Assembly: GCA_013178165.1 (NCBI GenBank)
Contig: JABLXG010000035.1
Span: 1-34,471 of the forward strand
Direction: 5' to 3'
Length of the DNA: 34,471 nucleotides
Source: Anaerolineae bacterium
Lineage (GTDB): Bacteria; Chloroflexota; Anaerolineae; Aggregatilineales; Ch27
Below the pieces are notes generated by a model that saw only the letters and a program-made list of their open reading frames with translations, was not told the origin of the DNA and did not search any database. Of this stretch, positions 8,754 to 16,433 are shown in pieces (position 1 is the first letter of the stretch; each line of letters starts with the position of its first letter). The position numbers and the translations under genes were made by a program.

Positions 8754-9260
8754 TCACTCCTCTGCAGGATGGGAGCGGCGGCGGGCAGCATCCCGCCGCT
8801 GCTTGAATGAATCGAGCGGCGGCTGGCGATCTCTGCGGATGCCGAGATCGCTCAGTTCATCGTCGTCCTGGGCGCAGAGATGGCGCAGGAGATGGGTATA
8901 GGTCAGCATGGCTGCCGGATACGTGATGCCGCCGGCGTGATGCATCAGGAAGACCGCGCGGATGCCACGATCCCGCATGATCTGGGCGGCGGCGGTTAAG
9001 GGGATGTCCGGCGGGACCTGCGGCACACCGTCGGTCATGATCGCTTCGGCGGTCAGCGAGCGGCAGTCGTCGCGCGTATAAGCGCGCACCAGATCGTCGC
9101 GGCTGACCACACCGACGGCGTGCCCGTCAGACCCGAGGACAACAATTGCTTCCAGATCCAGCTCCAGCATCAAGCGAGCCAGGTCGACGATGGGCGTTGT
9201 CGGCGTGCATGTCTTGACGCCCACCGTCATCAAATCGCGAACCAGCACACGTTCGGTCAT
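8754..9260 (-). CDS. Two-CBS-domain protein in the CODH/ACS operon
   Basis: A 168-residue soluble protein with two CBS motifs. The first is at about residues 8-62 (VRDLMTVGVKTCTPTTPIVDLARLMLE...AVGVVSRDDLVRAY) and the second at about 70-128 (AEAIMTDGVPQVPPDIPLTAAAQIMRDRGIRAVFL). The C-terminal 35 residues are charged and probably disordered. CBS pairs bind adenine nucleotides or S-adenosyl ligands and usually regulate a partner enzyme. It lies between acsB (27 bp) and acsD (4 bp), in the same transcription unit. It has no fused catalytic domain, so a role as an energy or nucleotide sensor of the ACS/CFeSP machinery is inference from position only. Confidence 0.85.
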   Translation of the reverse strand: MTERVLVRDLMTVGVKTCTPTTPIVDLARLMLELDLEAIVVLGSDGHAVGVVSRDDLVRAYTRDDCRSLTAEAIMTDGVPQVPPDIPLTAAAQIMRDRGIRAVFLMHHAGGITYPAAMLTYTHLLRHLCAQDDDELSDLGIRRDRQPPLDSFKQRRDAARRRSHPAEE

Positions 9261-9287
9261 CCGTGTCAGCTTCTCCGGGTGTGCGCT

Positions 9288-11579
9288 CTAAAAGATCGGG
9301 GCCATGACCAGGGCCGGATGGTTGTGCTCCTCCAGCCAGGCCAGCAGTTCCTCGACCGTCGTCACATGGCGCTCGTCGGCGATCTTGGCGATCAGGTCCG
9401 GGTCACCTTCGCGTTCTGCGGCGGCCTGCAGTTCTTCGGCCATGGTTTCCTTCAGGACACTGCTCATCCAGACGACGCGCTTCAGCCCGCCATCGGCGGA
9501 GATGAACTTGGGGCTGACCAGGTAGTACTTGCCAACGCCCATCACGCCCGGCGTCTGCAACCCGCCACCCGCCATGCCGGCCAGTGTGCTGAAGGTCATG
9601 CCCGCCGGGGTCATGCTGGGGTCTTCCCGGCTGACAACCATCACACCATTGGCCTCAGGGATGAGCATCACGATGCACTCAAAGCAGCCGCAGGCCGTCA
9701 TCGGATTCTCCATGATCGAGTACATGGAGACTTCCTGAACGGCGCCATGCGACCCGATCTTGGCGTAGGCATTGGTGCCTTCCCAGTAACCTTTGACCGG
9801 GTCCAGCACCTTGCCCAGCTTGATCGGCTGGTTGGGGCCGGTGGGGTTGATGCTGTAGGAGGCCTTGCAGTCCAGCCAGTTGTACGCGCCGCACAGCCCC
9901 AGCCGCTCCGGGCTGACGATGCAGACGTGATCCGGGGCGAAAGACTGGCATAGCGTGCACGAATAAAACTCCTCAACCCGGTCATCGGTCAGGTCGGCCA
10001 GGCGCTTGTTGCGGTAGTCATAGGCTTCGCGGGCCTTGGCCAGCCACTGCTGTAACAGCTCCGGATCGGTCAGGATCGTCACCTGCACCTTGTCCACGAT
10101 AGCGCCGAAGTCGGCGTGGAAGCGGGCATGCAGAATTTTGCCGAAGTGCTCCAGGTTGAAGCCTTTGTCAGCCGCAGCCTTGGAGATGCGGATCCAGGCG
10201 ATATCGCGCTGGCCGATGTGCTGGATGCCCGATGCACCGTTGATAAAATAATGGATCTGTCGCTCCAGGACGGGTTCGAAGTCCTCCTGCATCTGCCGCC
10301 CGGCGACCTCCACCAAGATGCCCATGTCCATGTGGCCCTGCTCTTCGATGTGGTCGAAGGTGGGGCCGATGATCTCGATCCGGCCATCGACCACTTCGTC
10401 CAGGCTGGCCATCCGCAGGTATTCGAAGCAACGGGAGTACTTGCCGCCGAACTCGACGCGCATATCGGCCCGGCGTACGACTTCGCCCTCAAAGGCTGAA
10501 CCGTAGGGCACCGGCACGGGCACGTCAGTCACCTGGATCTTGACGCCGCGCACCTCGATGCATTTCTGCACCAGCCGCTCGGCACGTTCCAGATCGTCCT
10601 TGCCTTCGATCTCGTTGAAGGGCATGCTGACCACGTGCTCGTAAGTGGTCACGCCGGTCGGCAGGATTTCCGGGATGACAGTATCGGCGATGACGGGGAA
10701 GCCGAAGTTAATCGCGCCCGCCGCCGCCGCATACTTGAGATCATCGACTTCGCCCAGCGCCAGCACGAAGGCGAAGACGCGCTCCTTGTTATAGAGCAGG
10801 ATTTCGCGCGCCTGACCGCCTTTTAGCCCGCCGAAGGTCAGGGCCGAACGCACGGCGAAGCCCAGGGCGTAGATGGCGCTGATCGTGTCTGTACCGAAGG
10901 GGACAGTGTAGGTGTCGTAGCCCAGTTCTACACCTTCCTCGATCAACTGGTGGATGATGCTACGCCCGTTAACGTTGCCGGAGAGGAAACAGAGGATATT
11001 ACGGCGTTGCAGTTCCCGCACGATCTTGACGGCGACTTCATTGGACTTGGCCGCCCCGACGATCGCCGCAAAGCCGGGCATACGCCCGTCCACCAGCTGG
11101 ATGCCCCAGGAACGCAGCTGGATATCGTCGATCGGCCCGTTCAGATGTCCAGCCAGGTCACCCGGGCCGGCAAGATGGTTGTCCGGGCTGGTGAAGGCTG
11201 TGCCCCCGGCCAGGTGAAAACCGGGCATACGCTCCGGCTGGAGACCGTAAGCGAAGCGGATGGCCTCGATGGCTTCTGCGGCAAGCAGCGTTGCCATGCC
11301 ACTATCCAGTGTCTCCCCCAGGTAAGGCGTCCAGTGGCGGGAGGAGGGCAAGGGGTGCAGTAACTGGCGAGCATGGGCCAGCACCGGCTGCAGCCCGCCG
11401 AGCGTTTCCACGGCCTGGCCGGTCATGCCGTAGATCAACGGCAGGTAGTAGGCCGTGTTGGGGAAGGCCACCGGTGTATCCGGGCCTTTTTCCGCCAGCG
11501 CTCGCTCCAGCATGGCTTCCGCTTCGGAGACGAGCAGGTTGGCGCCGCGAATGGCGCGGGTAGCAATATAGCGAGACAT
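9288..11579 (-). CDS. acsB: Acetyl-CoA synthase (CODH/ACS alpha subunit), bacterial full-length type
   Basis: A 763-residue enzyme that joins CO, the corrinoid methyl group and CoA into acetyl-CoA. The A-cluster ligands are all present: C541, C544, C553 and C563 for the [4Fe-4S] cluster, and C630-G-C632 for the distal nickel. Their spacing (3, 9, 10 and 67 residues) equals that of Moorella C506/C509/C518/C528 and C595/C597. The N-terminal domain of about 300 residues, which docks to CODH and forms the CO tunnel, is complete; archaeal CdhC lacks it. The final 40 residues (from about 724) form a charged helix-rich tail slightly longer than in Moorella. It lies 11 bp after cooS, so expression is coupled. 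Confidence 0.97.
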   Translation of the reverse strand: MSRYIATRAIRGANLLVSEAEAMLERALAEKGPDTPVAFPNTAYYLPLIYGMTGQAVETLGGLQPVLAHARQLLHPLPSSRHWTPYLGETLDSGMATLLAAEAIEAIRFAYGLQPERMPGFHLAGGTAFTSPDNHLAGPGDLAGHLNGPIDDIQLRSWGIQLVDGRMPGFAAIVGAAKSNEVAVKIVRELQRRNILCFLSGNVNGRSIIHQLIEEGVELGYDTYTVPFGTDTISAIYALGFAVRSALTFGGLKGGQAREILLYNKERVFAFVLALGEVDDLKYAAAAGAINFGFPVIADTVIPEILPTGVTTYEHVVSMPFNEIEGKDDLERAERLVQKCIEVRGVKIQVTDVPVPVPYGSAFEGEVVRRADMRVEFGGKYSRCFEYLRMASLDEVVDGRIEIIGPTFDHIEEQGHMDMGILVEVAGRQMQEDFEPVLERQIHYFINGASGIQHIGQRDIAWIRISKAAADKGFNLEHFGKILHARFHADFGAIVDKVQVTILTDPELLQQWLAKAREAYDYRNKRLADLTDDRVEEFYSCTLCQSFAPDHVCIVSPERLGLCGAYNWLDCKASYSINPTGPNQPIKLGKVLDPVKGYWEGTNAYAKIGSHGAVQEVSMYSIMENPMTACGCFECIVMLIPEANGVMVVSREDPSMTPAGMTFSTLAGMAGGGLQTPGVMGVGKYYLVSPKFISADGGLKRVVWMSSVLKETMAEELQAAAEREGDPDLIAKIADERHVTTVEELLAWLEEHNHPALVMAPIF

Positions 11580-11590
11580 AACCCCCCTCC

Positions 11591-13606
11591 TTAGCGGTTT
11601 GACGCGCCGTATAGCGCGGCCTGGCGTTCGGCCAGCGGCAGCTTTTCCAGCTCCAGCATCCGCGCATCGCCACTGCGCCCGAAGCGGGTTGGATCGTAGG
11701 CGGGCAGGCCCAGGGCGGCACGCTTCTTGTCGATATGAGCCAGGGTGCGGCGGATCATCTCATCCGGGTCGGGGACAAACTCCAGTTTGCCGCCGTAGGC
11801 TTTCTCCCAGCCCTCGCTGATGTAGTGGGCCACGATGTCGCTGTCGGCAACACGATCGGGCATCCCGCTGACTGGCGATGAGCCGCCGAAGATCACATAG
11901 GCGCCGGAAGCCACGCAGTACGTGCCGATGGCCAGGGCCTTCTCGCTCATCCATTCGGGAGCCAGGCCGACCGCCGGAATCTGGTCGATGTCATCGCCCA
12001 GACCGCCTTCCTCCACCATCTGGGTCAGGACGGTGAGGATACGGCTGTTATCTACGCAGGAACCCATGTGCAGCACGGGCGGGATGCCGACTGTCTCGCA
12101 CACTTCCCGCAGGCCCGGCCCGACCTGATCCAATCCGGCTTCTCCCAGCAACAGACCAAGCTTGGCGCTGGCAATCGCCCCGCAGCCGGTCTGCACGATC
12201 AGTACGTCCTGCCTGAGCAGTTCGCGCGTTACCTTGGTGTGCAGGTAGTCCTGGGAACTGCGCGGGTTGTTGCAGCCGACGATGGCCGCTACCCCACGGA
12301 TACGCCCGGCCATGATCGCGTCGTTCAGCGGGCGGAAGGAAGCGCGGTAGCTGCCCCCCAGCATATAGTTGATGTACTCGTGCGAGAAGCCGGGAATCAG
12401 GCTCTCACGGACATCGGGGATGTGTGTTTCGCCGCGATTCTTGAAGTTGTCAATGGCCGCTTTCAGGATTTGCTTGGCGACAGTCAGCGCTTTGTGTTCG
12501 TCGAACTCGATGTGCAGGGCGCCCTTGATCTGCACCTTGGGCGAGGTGGTGATGATTCTGGTATGGAAGTTCTGCGCCAGCCCAACCAGAGCCTGCATGA
12601 TGCACTGCACATCAACGACCATGGCTTCCACTGCGCCGGTCAGGATGGCCAGTTCCTGGTGCAGGAAGTTGCCAGCGGCGGGGATGCCCTGGCGCATCAG
12701 GATTTCATTGGCGGTGCAGCAGATTCCGGAGAGGTTGACGCCATTCGCCCCCGCTGCCCGCGCGTAGGCGATGATCTCCGGATCCTGCGAGGCAGCGACA
12801 ATCATCTCGCTGAGGCTGGGTTCGTGGCCGTGCACAACCACGTTGACCATATCCTTCTTGAGCACGCCCAGGTTGGCCTGGCCAAGGATCGGGGCCGGCG
12901 TGCCGAAGAGAATATCCGAGATATCAGTCGCCATCATGCTACCACCCCAGCCGTCGGCCAGCGCGGTGCGGATGGCATGTTCAAGGATGTGTTCCGCATT
13001 CTGGTCATCGCCGATGTGGGTGCGGTGTAGCGCCTCGACGACTTCGCGATCGACACCGCGTGGGATCACCCCGCGCTTCTTCCAGAGCTGCTGGCGCTTT
13101 TCCGGCGCGCGGATGATTGGCGCCACCTGGCCATGCTGCTGGCCGAACTGAGAAATGTACAGCTCGGCCAGGTCTTTGGCGATGTCCTGTGGCGAGCGAT
13201 TCTCGGTGTAGATGTGGTAGTGGGCAGCGACAGTACGCAGCTTGGCCACATCACGAATGGTATAGCCTTCCGCTTCATTGTTGGCGACGGCTTTAAGCAG
13301 GAAGGCCATATCGCGACCATGGTCGGAGTGGGCGGCGGCGCCAGCGGCGATCGCTCTGGTCAGGTTGCGGGCCTGGATGGTGTCGATGGTTGCGCCGCAG
13401 ACGCCGGTCTGCCCTTCTTTGGTCAGGCGGCAGGGACCCATCCCACACATTTTGCAACACATCCCCGCTGAGCCGATGTTACAGGGAGCCATGTCGTCGG
13501 CGCGGCTGAAGGCTGTGCCAAGCCCCAGCTGCTCGGCGCGGATCAGCATTTGCTGTGCGGCGGGATCAATGGAGTGTTCCTCAGGGCTGCGTTTGTCTTT
13601 GGCCAT
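11591..13606 (-). CDS. cooS: Carbon monoxide dehydrogenase, Ni-Fe catalytic subunit
   Basis: A 671-residue homodimeric CODH that interconverts CO and CO2. C42 and C50 fit the intersubunit D-cluster; C51, C54, C59 and C70 fit the B-cluster. C-cluster ligands are visible as H261 (VHGHEPS), C297 (GICCTANE), C335 (VDVQCIMQ), C445 (VGCNNPR), C475 (QTGCGA) and C517 (MGSCVDNSR), in order and spacing close to Carboxydothermus CODH-II. A Lys in SEKALAIGTY is the expected general acid. It is followed by acsB, so this is the ACS-associated CODH supplying CO internally rather than a respiratory enzyme. The start ATG 13606 lies 12 bp after the upstream HMA-like gene. Confidence 0.97.
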   Translation of the reverse strand: MAKDKRSPEEHSIDPAAQQMLIRAEQLGLGTAFSRADDMAPCNIGSAGMCCKMCGMGPCRLTKEGQTGVCGATIDTIQARNLTRAIAAGAAAHSDHGRDMAFLLKAVANNEAEGYTIRDVAKLRTVAAHYHIYTENRSPQDIAKDLAELYISQFGQQHGQVAPIIRAPEKRQQLWKKRGVIPRGVDREVVEALHRTHIGDDQNAEHILEHAIRTALADGWGGSMMATDISDILFGTPAPILGQANLGVLKKDMVNVVVHGHEPSLSEMIVAASQDPEIIAYARAAGANGVNLSGICCTANEILMRQGIPAAGNFLHQELAILTGAVEAMVVDVQCIMQALVGLAQNFHTRIITTSPKVQIKGALHIEFDEHKALTVAKQILKAAIDNFKNRGETHIPDVRESLIPGFSHEYINYMLGGSYRASFRPLNDAIMAGRIRGVAAIVGCNNPRSSQDYLHTKVTRELLRQDVLIVQTGCGAIASAKLGLLLGEAGLDQVGPGLREVCETVGIPPVLHMGSCVDNSRILTVLTQMVEEGGLGDDIDQIPAVGLAPEWMSEKALAIGTYCVASGAYVIFGGSSPVSGMPDRVADSDIVAHYISEGWEKAYGGKLEFVPDPDEMIRRTLAHIDKKRAALGLPAYDPTRFGRSGDARMLELEKLPLAERQAALYGASNR

Positions 13607-13618
13607 GGTCAGTGTCCC

Positions 13619-14011
13619 CTATTCCTCGTTTGTCCGGCGAACGACCCCAATCCCCGGACACGGCCAGAGAGGGCGCGCCGGGGTGGGGGTTTGCTGGGCA
13701 AAGCCGACCACTTTGTGGGTCTGCTGGTAGGCGGCAGTGTGGCGGAAGAACGTCGTGTCGTCGTCGCGCCCGTAAGGGGCTTGGTCAAGCTCCGCAGGAA
13801 TTTCGGGGGCCTGCAGGTAACCGGCCTCTTCCAGCGCGGCGGTGATCACCGCCTCCGTCACCGCCTCCGGGTCGTAATCCACTTCAACCAGTTGAAAGCA
13901 ACTGCTGGCGTACACACGGTGGATACCGGGGAGCGCCAGCAGAATGCGTCGCACTTCGGTGACATGGTGATCACCATACATGGCGGGCAGGGAAAGGGTC
14001 AGTTGAGTCAT
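13619..14011 (-). CDS. Small HMA-like protein leading the CODH/ACS operon
   Basis: A 130-residue protein. Residues 2-65 follow the beta-alpha-beta-beta-alpha-beta pattern of heavy-metal-associated (HMA) domains (LTLSLPAMYGDHHVTEVRRILLAL...VEVDYDPEAVTEAVITAALEEAGY). However, the usual metal-binding MXCXXC loop reads MYGDHH, with no cysteine and two histidines. The C-terminal half (66-130) is a low-complexity linker with a final Cys (WPCPG). The start is ATG 14011; the frame is open further upstream, but that part is proline/arginine-rich and unconserved. It is the first gene of the operon, 12 bp before cooS. A role in nickel handling or CODH assembly is inference; a degenerate, non-metal HMA fold is equally possible. 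Confidence 0.75.
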   Translation of the reverse strand: MTQLTLSLPAMYGDHHVTEVRRILLALPGIHRVYASSCFQLVEVDYDPEAVTEAVITAALEEAGYLQAPEIPAELDQAPYGRDDDTTFFRHTAAYQQTHKVVGFAQQTPTPARPLWPCPGIGVVRRTNEE

Positions 14012-14218
14012 GGGCGCTTGCTTTCTGTACTCACTTGGCGGTCGATACATTCTGGCGGAAAGCGGGCAGACCGGTCGTGACAGGTTGCCCTGGACGCTGA
14101 GACTACGGGACGATAACAACAGACGGCGGTCTGGCTGCGGTGGAGGGGGCGGTGAACCGTCGGGTAGCACTGGGTTTGCGGTTTTTTATATGTTCCTTTT
14201 TTTTGACCGGTGCTGTCA

Positions 14219-14234
14219 AGTGAAAAATATCACG
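14219..14234. promoter_or_regulatory. CRP/FNR-like operator upstream of the CODH/ACS operon
   Basis: The site reads AGTGA-AAAATA-TCACG, so the core GTGA-N6-TCAC is perfect and each outer base departs from TGTGA-N6-TCACA. It lies about 210 bp upstream of the first gene of the minus-strand operon. On that strand TTGACA overlaps its edge (14219-14214). CATATA/TATAAA hexamers lie at 14192-14185, but the spacing to TTGACA (21 bp or more) is poor, so the exact promoter is uncertain. Confidence 0.5.
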
Positions 14235-14501
14235 TCAAAATCGGCCCGAAATGGCGCCTGATGCAGGTGGCGTCGGGCAGGCTTCAGCCGGGAGATCTGG
14301 TCGCGGGTAGGGGGCGGTGAGCCTGTTTATCGCCTCGGAGCAACCTTTTGCATAGGAATAGATTATCATTATACTCATAATATATTATATTATATTATGT
14401 GTTAATTTATATAATTTGCCCAGATATGCTCACTAGAAGGGTGATTCTGGCACAAATGCTTATTGTACAATATATACAAAATCTCATCGAATATGGCATG
14501 A

Positions 14502-14521
14502 ATTGTGAATGCATTCACAAT
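14502..14521. promoter_or_regulatory. Perfect CRP/FNR-superfamily operator upstream of hdrC
   Basis: A perfect 20-bp palindrome containing TTGTGA-N6-TCACAA (core TGTGA at 14504-14508, TCACA at 14515-14519). This equals the E. coli CRP consensus and also the HcpR type of CRP/FNR-family sites. Its centre (14511.5) is about 41 bp upstream of the start point predicted from the TATAAT at 14540, the class II activator position. Confidence 0.7.
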
Positions 14522-14539
14522 CTTTTACCTTTTTACTCC

Positions 14540-14545
14540 TATAAT
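14540..14545 (+). promoter_or_regulatory. -10 element (TATAAT) of the hdr-mvh promoter
   Basis: A consensus TATAAT, giving a likely transcription start near 14552. No good -35 hexamer sits 17 bp upstream; that place is taken by the right half of the CRP-like palindrome. This is typical of activator-dependent class II promoters. The transcript would have a leader of about 320 nt before hdrC. Confidence 0.5.
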
Positions 14546-14601
14546 GGGAATGAGTGTGTCAGCCATAGCAATGTGTGTAGACCGTTTCACCAGCGTCGGG
14601 A

Positions 14602-14616
14602 CAGGAGTTCCTCCTG
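14602..14616 (+). other. Small perfect hairpin in the hdr leader
   Basis: CAGGAG-TTC-CTCCTG forms a 6-bp stem with a 3-nt loop. The left arm contains an AGGAG Shine-Dalgarno-like sequence that the right arm would sequester. No start codon follows at suitable distance with a convincing frame, so a function is not shown. Confidence 0.3.
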
Positions 14617-14870
14617 CTCATCGCTTCATTGCCGCCGCCATTGCCCTCCTCGCAGCGGTTTGTCGTCACGTAGGCCCGCTTTGGACAGGCTAACTGAATA
14701 CCAGCCATCCTTCGCTGTCCCTTTGCCGCCACGGTTGGTGATCACGCTGGCCTTAGGGACTACGGTTTCGCCCCCGGGCACCACCCGGTTGAAGCTGTGG
14801 TCGGGTGCGCCCAAGGTCTTCCGGCCCCTGGGCAGGGAATAGCCGGGAAGCAACAGAAGGAGGCTGCCAC

Positions 14871-15440
14871 ATGCCCGAAGGACCCAACGGCAGGACGTTT
14901 TACCAGCGTGTGGTGAATGCCACGCCAGGAGGGAAGAGCCTGGCGCAGTGCCTGCAGTGCGGTTCCTGCGGCGGATCGTGTCCGTCCGGCCCGGACATGG
15001 AACACACTCCCCGCCAGTTGTTTGCCATGATCATGGCCGGCATGGAAGACGAGGTGCTCAGCAGCAATACACCCTGGCACTGCGTCTCCTGCTACTACTG
15101 CACCGTGCGCTGCCCCCAGCAAATCCCCATCACCGACCTGATGTATACGCTCAAACAGATGGCTATTGCGCGCGGCAAGTACCGGGAAAGCGGCCATGTC
15201 GATTTTTCCAGCAGCTTTATCGGGATGGTAGAACGCTTTGGGCGCAGCTTTGAGCTTGGCCTGGCGACGCGCTACCACCTGACCCACAACCCGCTGAAGA
15301 TGGTCAGCAAGGGCAGCCTGGGTTTGCAGATGATGCTCAAGGGGCGGCTCAGCCCGCTGCCGGAATCCATCCGCAACATGCCGCAACTCACAGCCATCCT
15401 CACCGAGGCCAAGCGCATCGCTGCGCAGCAGGAGGTGTGA
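14871..15440 (+). CDS. hdrC: Heterodisulfide reductase-like subunit C
   Basis: A 189-residue iron-sulfur protein with two [4Fe-4S] motifs: C27, C30, C33, C37 (CLQCGSCGGSCP) and C71, C74, C77, C81 (CVSCYYCTVRCP). A helical C-terminal half carries no cofactors. It wires electrons from the flavin subunit HdrA to HdrB. The start is ATG 14871, preceded by AAGGAGG at 14857-14863; an earlier in-frame start at 14805 would add 22 unconserved residues. It is the first gene of an eight-gene operon. In bacteria without coenzyme M such Hdr complexes use other acceptors, so the disulfide substrate implied by the name should not be assumed. Confidence 0.94.
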   Translation: MPEGPNGRTFYQRVVNATPGGKSLAQCLQCGSCGGSCPSGPDMEHTPRQLFAMIMAGMEDEVLSSNTPWHCVSCYYCTVRCPQQIPITDLMYTLKQMAIARGKYRESGHVDFSSSFIGMVERFGRSFELGLATRYHLTHNPLKMVSKGSLGLQMMLKGRLSPLPESIRNMPQLTAILTEAKRIAAQQEV

Positions 15441-15441
15441 G

Positions 15442-16407
15442 GTGACACCACCGAATGGACAGTACGCTTATTATCCTGGCTGCTCGTTGAAAGCCTCGGC
15501 AGGGGCGTATGAGCGCTCGGCCATGGCCGTGATTGAGCGCCTGGGGTTGCATTTTGTGGAAGTCGACGACTGGAACTGCTGCGGCGCGACTGAGTACTTC
15601 AGCCTGAACAAGTTACCAGCCTATAGCCTGGTGGCTCGTAACCTGGCCATTGCTGCTGCACAGCCGACACACGAACTGGTTGCCCCCTGCAGCGCGTGTT
15701 ACCTGAACCTGCGCAAAACCGATGACCACATGCGCCTGGAGCCAAAGCTCAAGGAACAGGTAAACCGGGCGCTGGCGGCCGGGGGGTTGCACTACGAGCC
15801 AGGGACGCTGCACGTCCGCCACCTGCTCGATGTCATCATTGATGACGTCGGCTACGAGGCGATCGCGGCCAGGGTTACCCGCCCGCTGGCCGGGCTGCGC
15901 GTGGCGCCCTACTACGGCTGCCTGATCGTGCGCCCGTTTGGCGATAACGATCCGGAGTATCCAACGCACATGGATCAGTTGCTGGAAGTGCTGGGAGCAA
16001 CGGTGGTGGACTTTCCCATGAAGTCCCACTGCTGCGGCGGGCACATGACCCAGATCAGCGAGGAGACGGCGTTTGAACTGCTCCGCCAGATCCTGGACAA
16101 CGCCGCTGCTTACCAGACCGATGTGATTGTCACGGTGTGCCCAATGTGCCAGCTTAACCTGGATGCCTACCAGGGCAATGTCAATCGCCGGTTCGGGACG
16201 GCCTTTAACCTGCCGATTCTGTACTTCACCCAGATGATGGGCCTGGCCTTTGGCCTGCAGCCGGAGGCGCTGGGCATTGGCAGCGAGATCGTGCCGGCGC
16301 AGGCCGCGCTGAACAAGATCGGCCAGGTACCGGCGGAGGCGCCCAGGCATACGCCCAAGCGACGCGACAAAGACGCCCTGCCGATGCCTTCGCGGCAGCG
16401 TCGCTGA
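15442..16407 (+). CDS. hdrB: Heterodisulfide reductase-like subunit B (CCG-domain protein)
   Basis: A 321-residue protein with two CCG cysteine-rich repeats that hold the noncubane [4Fe-4S] clusters of HdrB. The first has C14, C46-C47, C83 and C86 (YPGCS...NCCG...CSACY). The second has C160, C197-C198, C233 and C236 (YYGC...HCCGGH...CPMCQ). In characterised complexes this is the site of substrate (disulfide) reduction. It starts with GTG at 15442, one base after the hdrC stop codon, with GGAGGT upstream. The last 45 residues or so are a proline- and charge-rich tail not needed for the fold. Its acceptor here is unknown. Confidence 0.93.
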   Translation: MTPPNGQYAYYPGCSLKASAGAYERSAMAVIERLGLHFVEVDDWNCCGATEYFSLNKLPAYSLVARNLAIAAAQPTHELVAPCSACYLNLRKTDDHMRLEPKLKEQVNRALAAGGLHYEPGTLHVRHLLDVIIDDVGYEAIAARVTRPLAGLRVAPYYGCLIVRPFGDNDPEYPTHMDQLLEVLGATVVDFPMKSHCCGGHMTQISEETAFELLRQILDNAAAYQTDVIVTVCPMCQLNLDAYQGNVNRRFGTAFNLPILYFTQMMGLAFGLQPEALGIGSEIVPAQAALNKIGQVPAEAPRHTPKRRDKDALPMPSRQRR

Positions 16408-16433
16408 GGTAAGGGTGGAAAGGACGTAAAACC

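Larger units (their letters stand above)
14012..14870. other. Divergent intergenic control region, 859 bp
   Basis: No credible gene lies here. The region separates the two largest operons, which diverge from it. From about 14180 to 14560 it becomes strikingly AT-rich against GC-rich surroundings, with an AT core (TAATATATTATATTATATTA type) at about 14380-14420. It holds two CRP/FNR-like palindromes (14219-14234 and 14502-14521), a small palindrome TATTGTACAATA at 14461-14472, and a consensus TATAAT at 14540-14545. The right part (about 14560-14850) is again GC-rich and would form a leader of about 320 nt for hdrC. It contains a perfect small hairpin at 14602-14616. I recognise no riboswitch consensus in it. 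Confidence 0.85.

Noticed and set aside
14505-14693. Small hydrophobic ORF (62 residues) in the hdr leader
   Set aside because: It starts inside the CRP-like palindrome, has no ribosome-binding site, and only its internal Met codons would be transcribed; nothing recognisable in its sequence.
14626-14853. 75-residue minus-strand ORF in the divergent region
   Set aside because: Composition is somewhat protein-like, but there is no ribosome-binding site, no known domain, and it would be antisense to the hdr leader.
14690-14870. Possible cobalamin or other riboswitch before hdrC
   Set aside because: No B12-box or other consensus core could be matched by eye.
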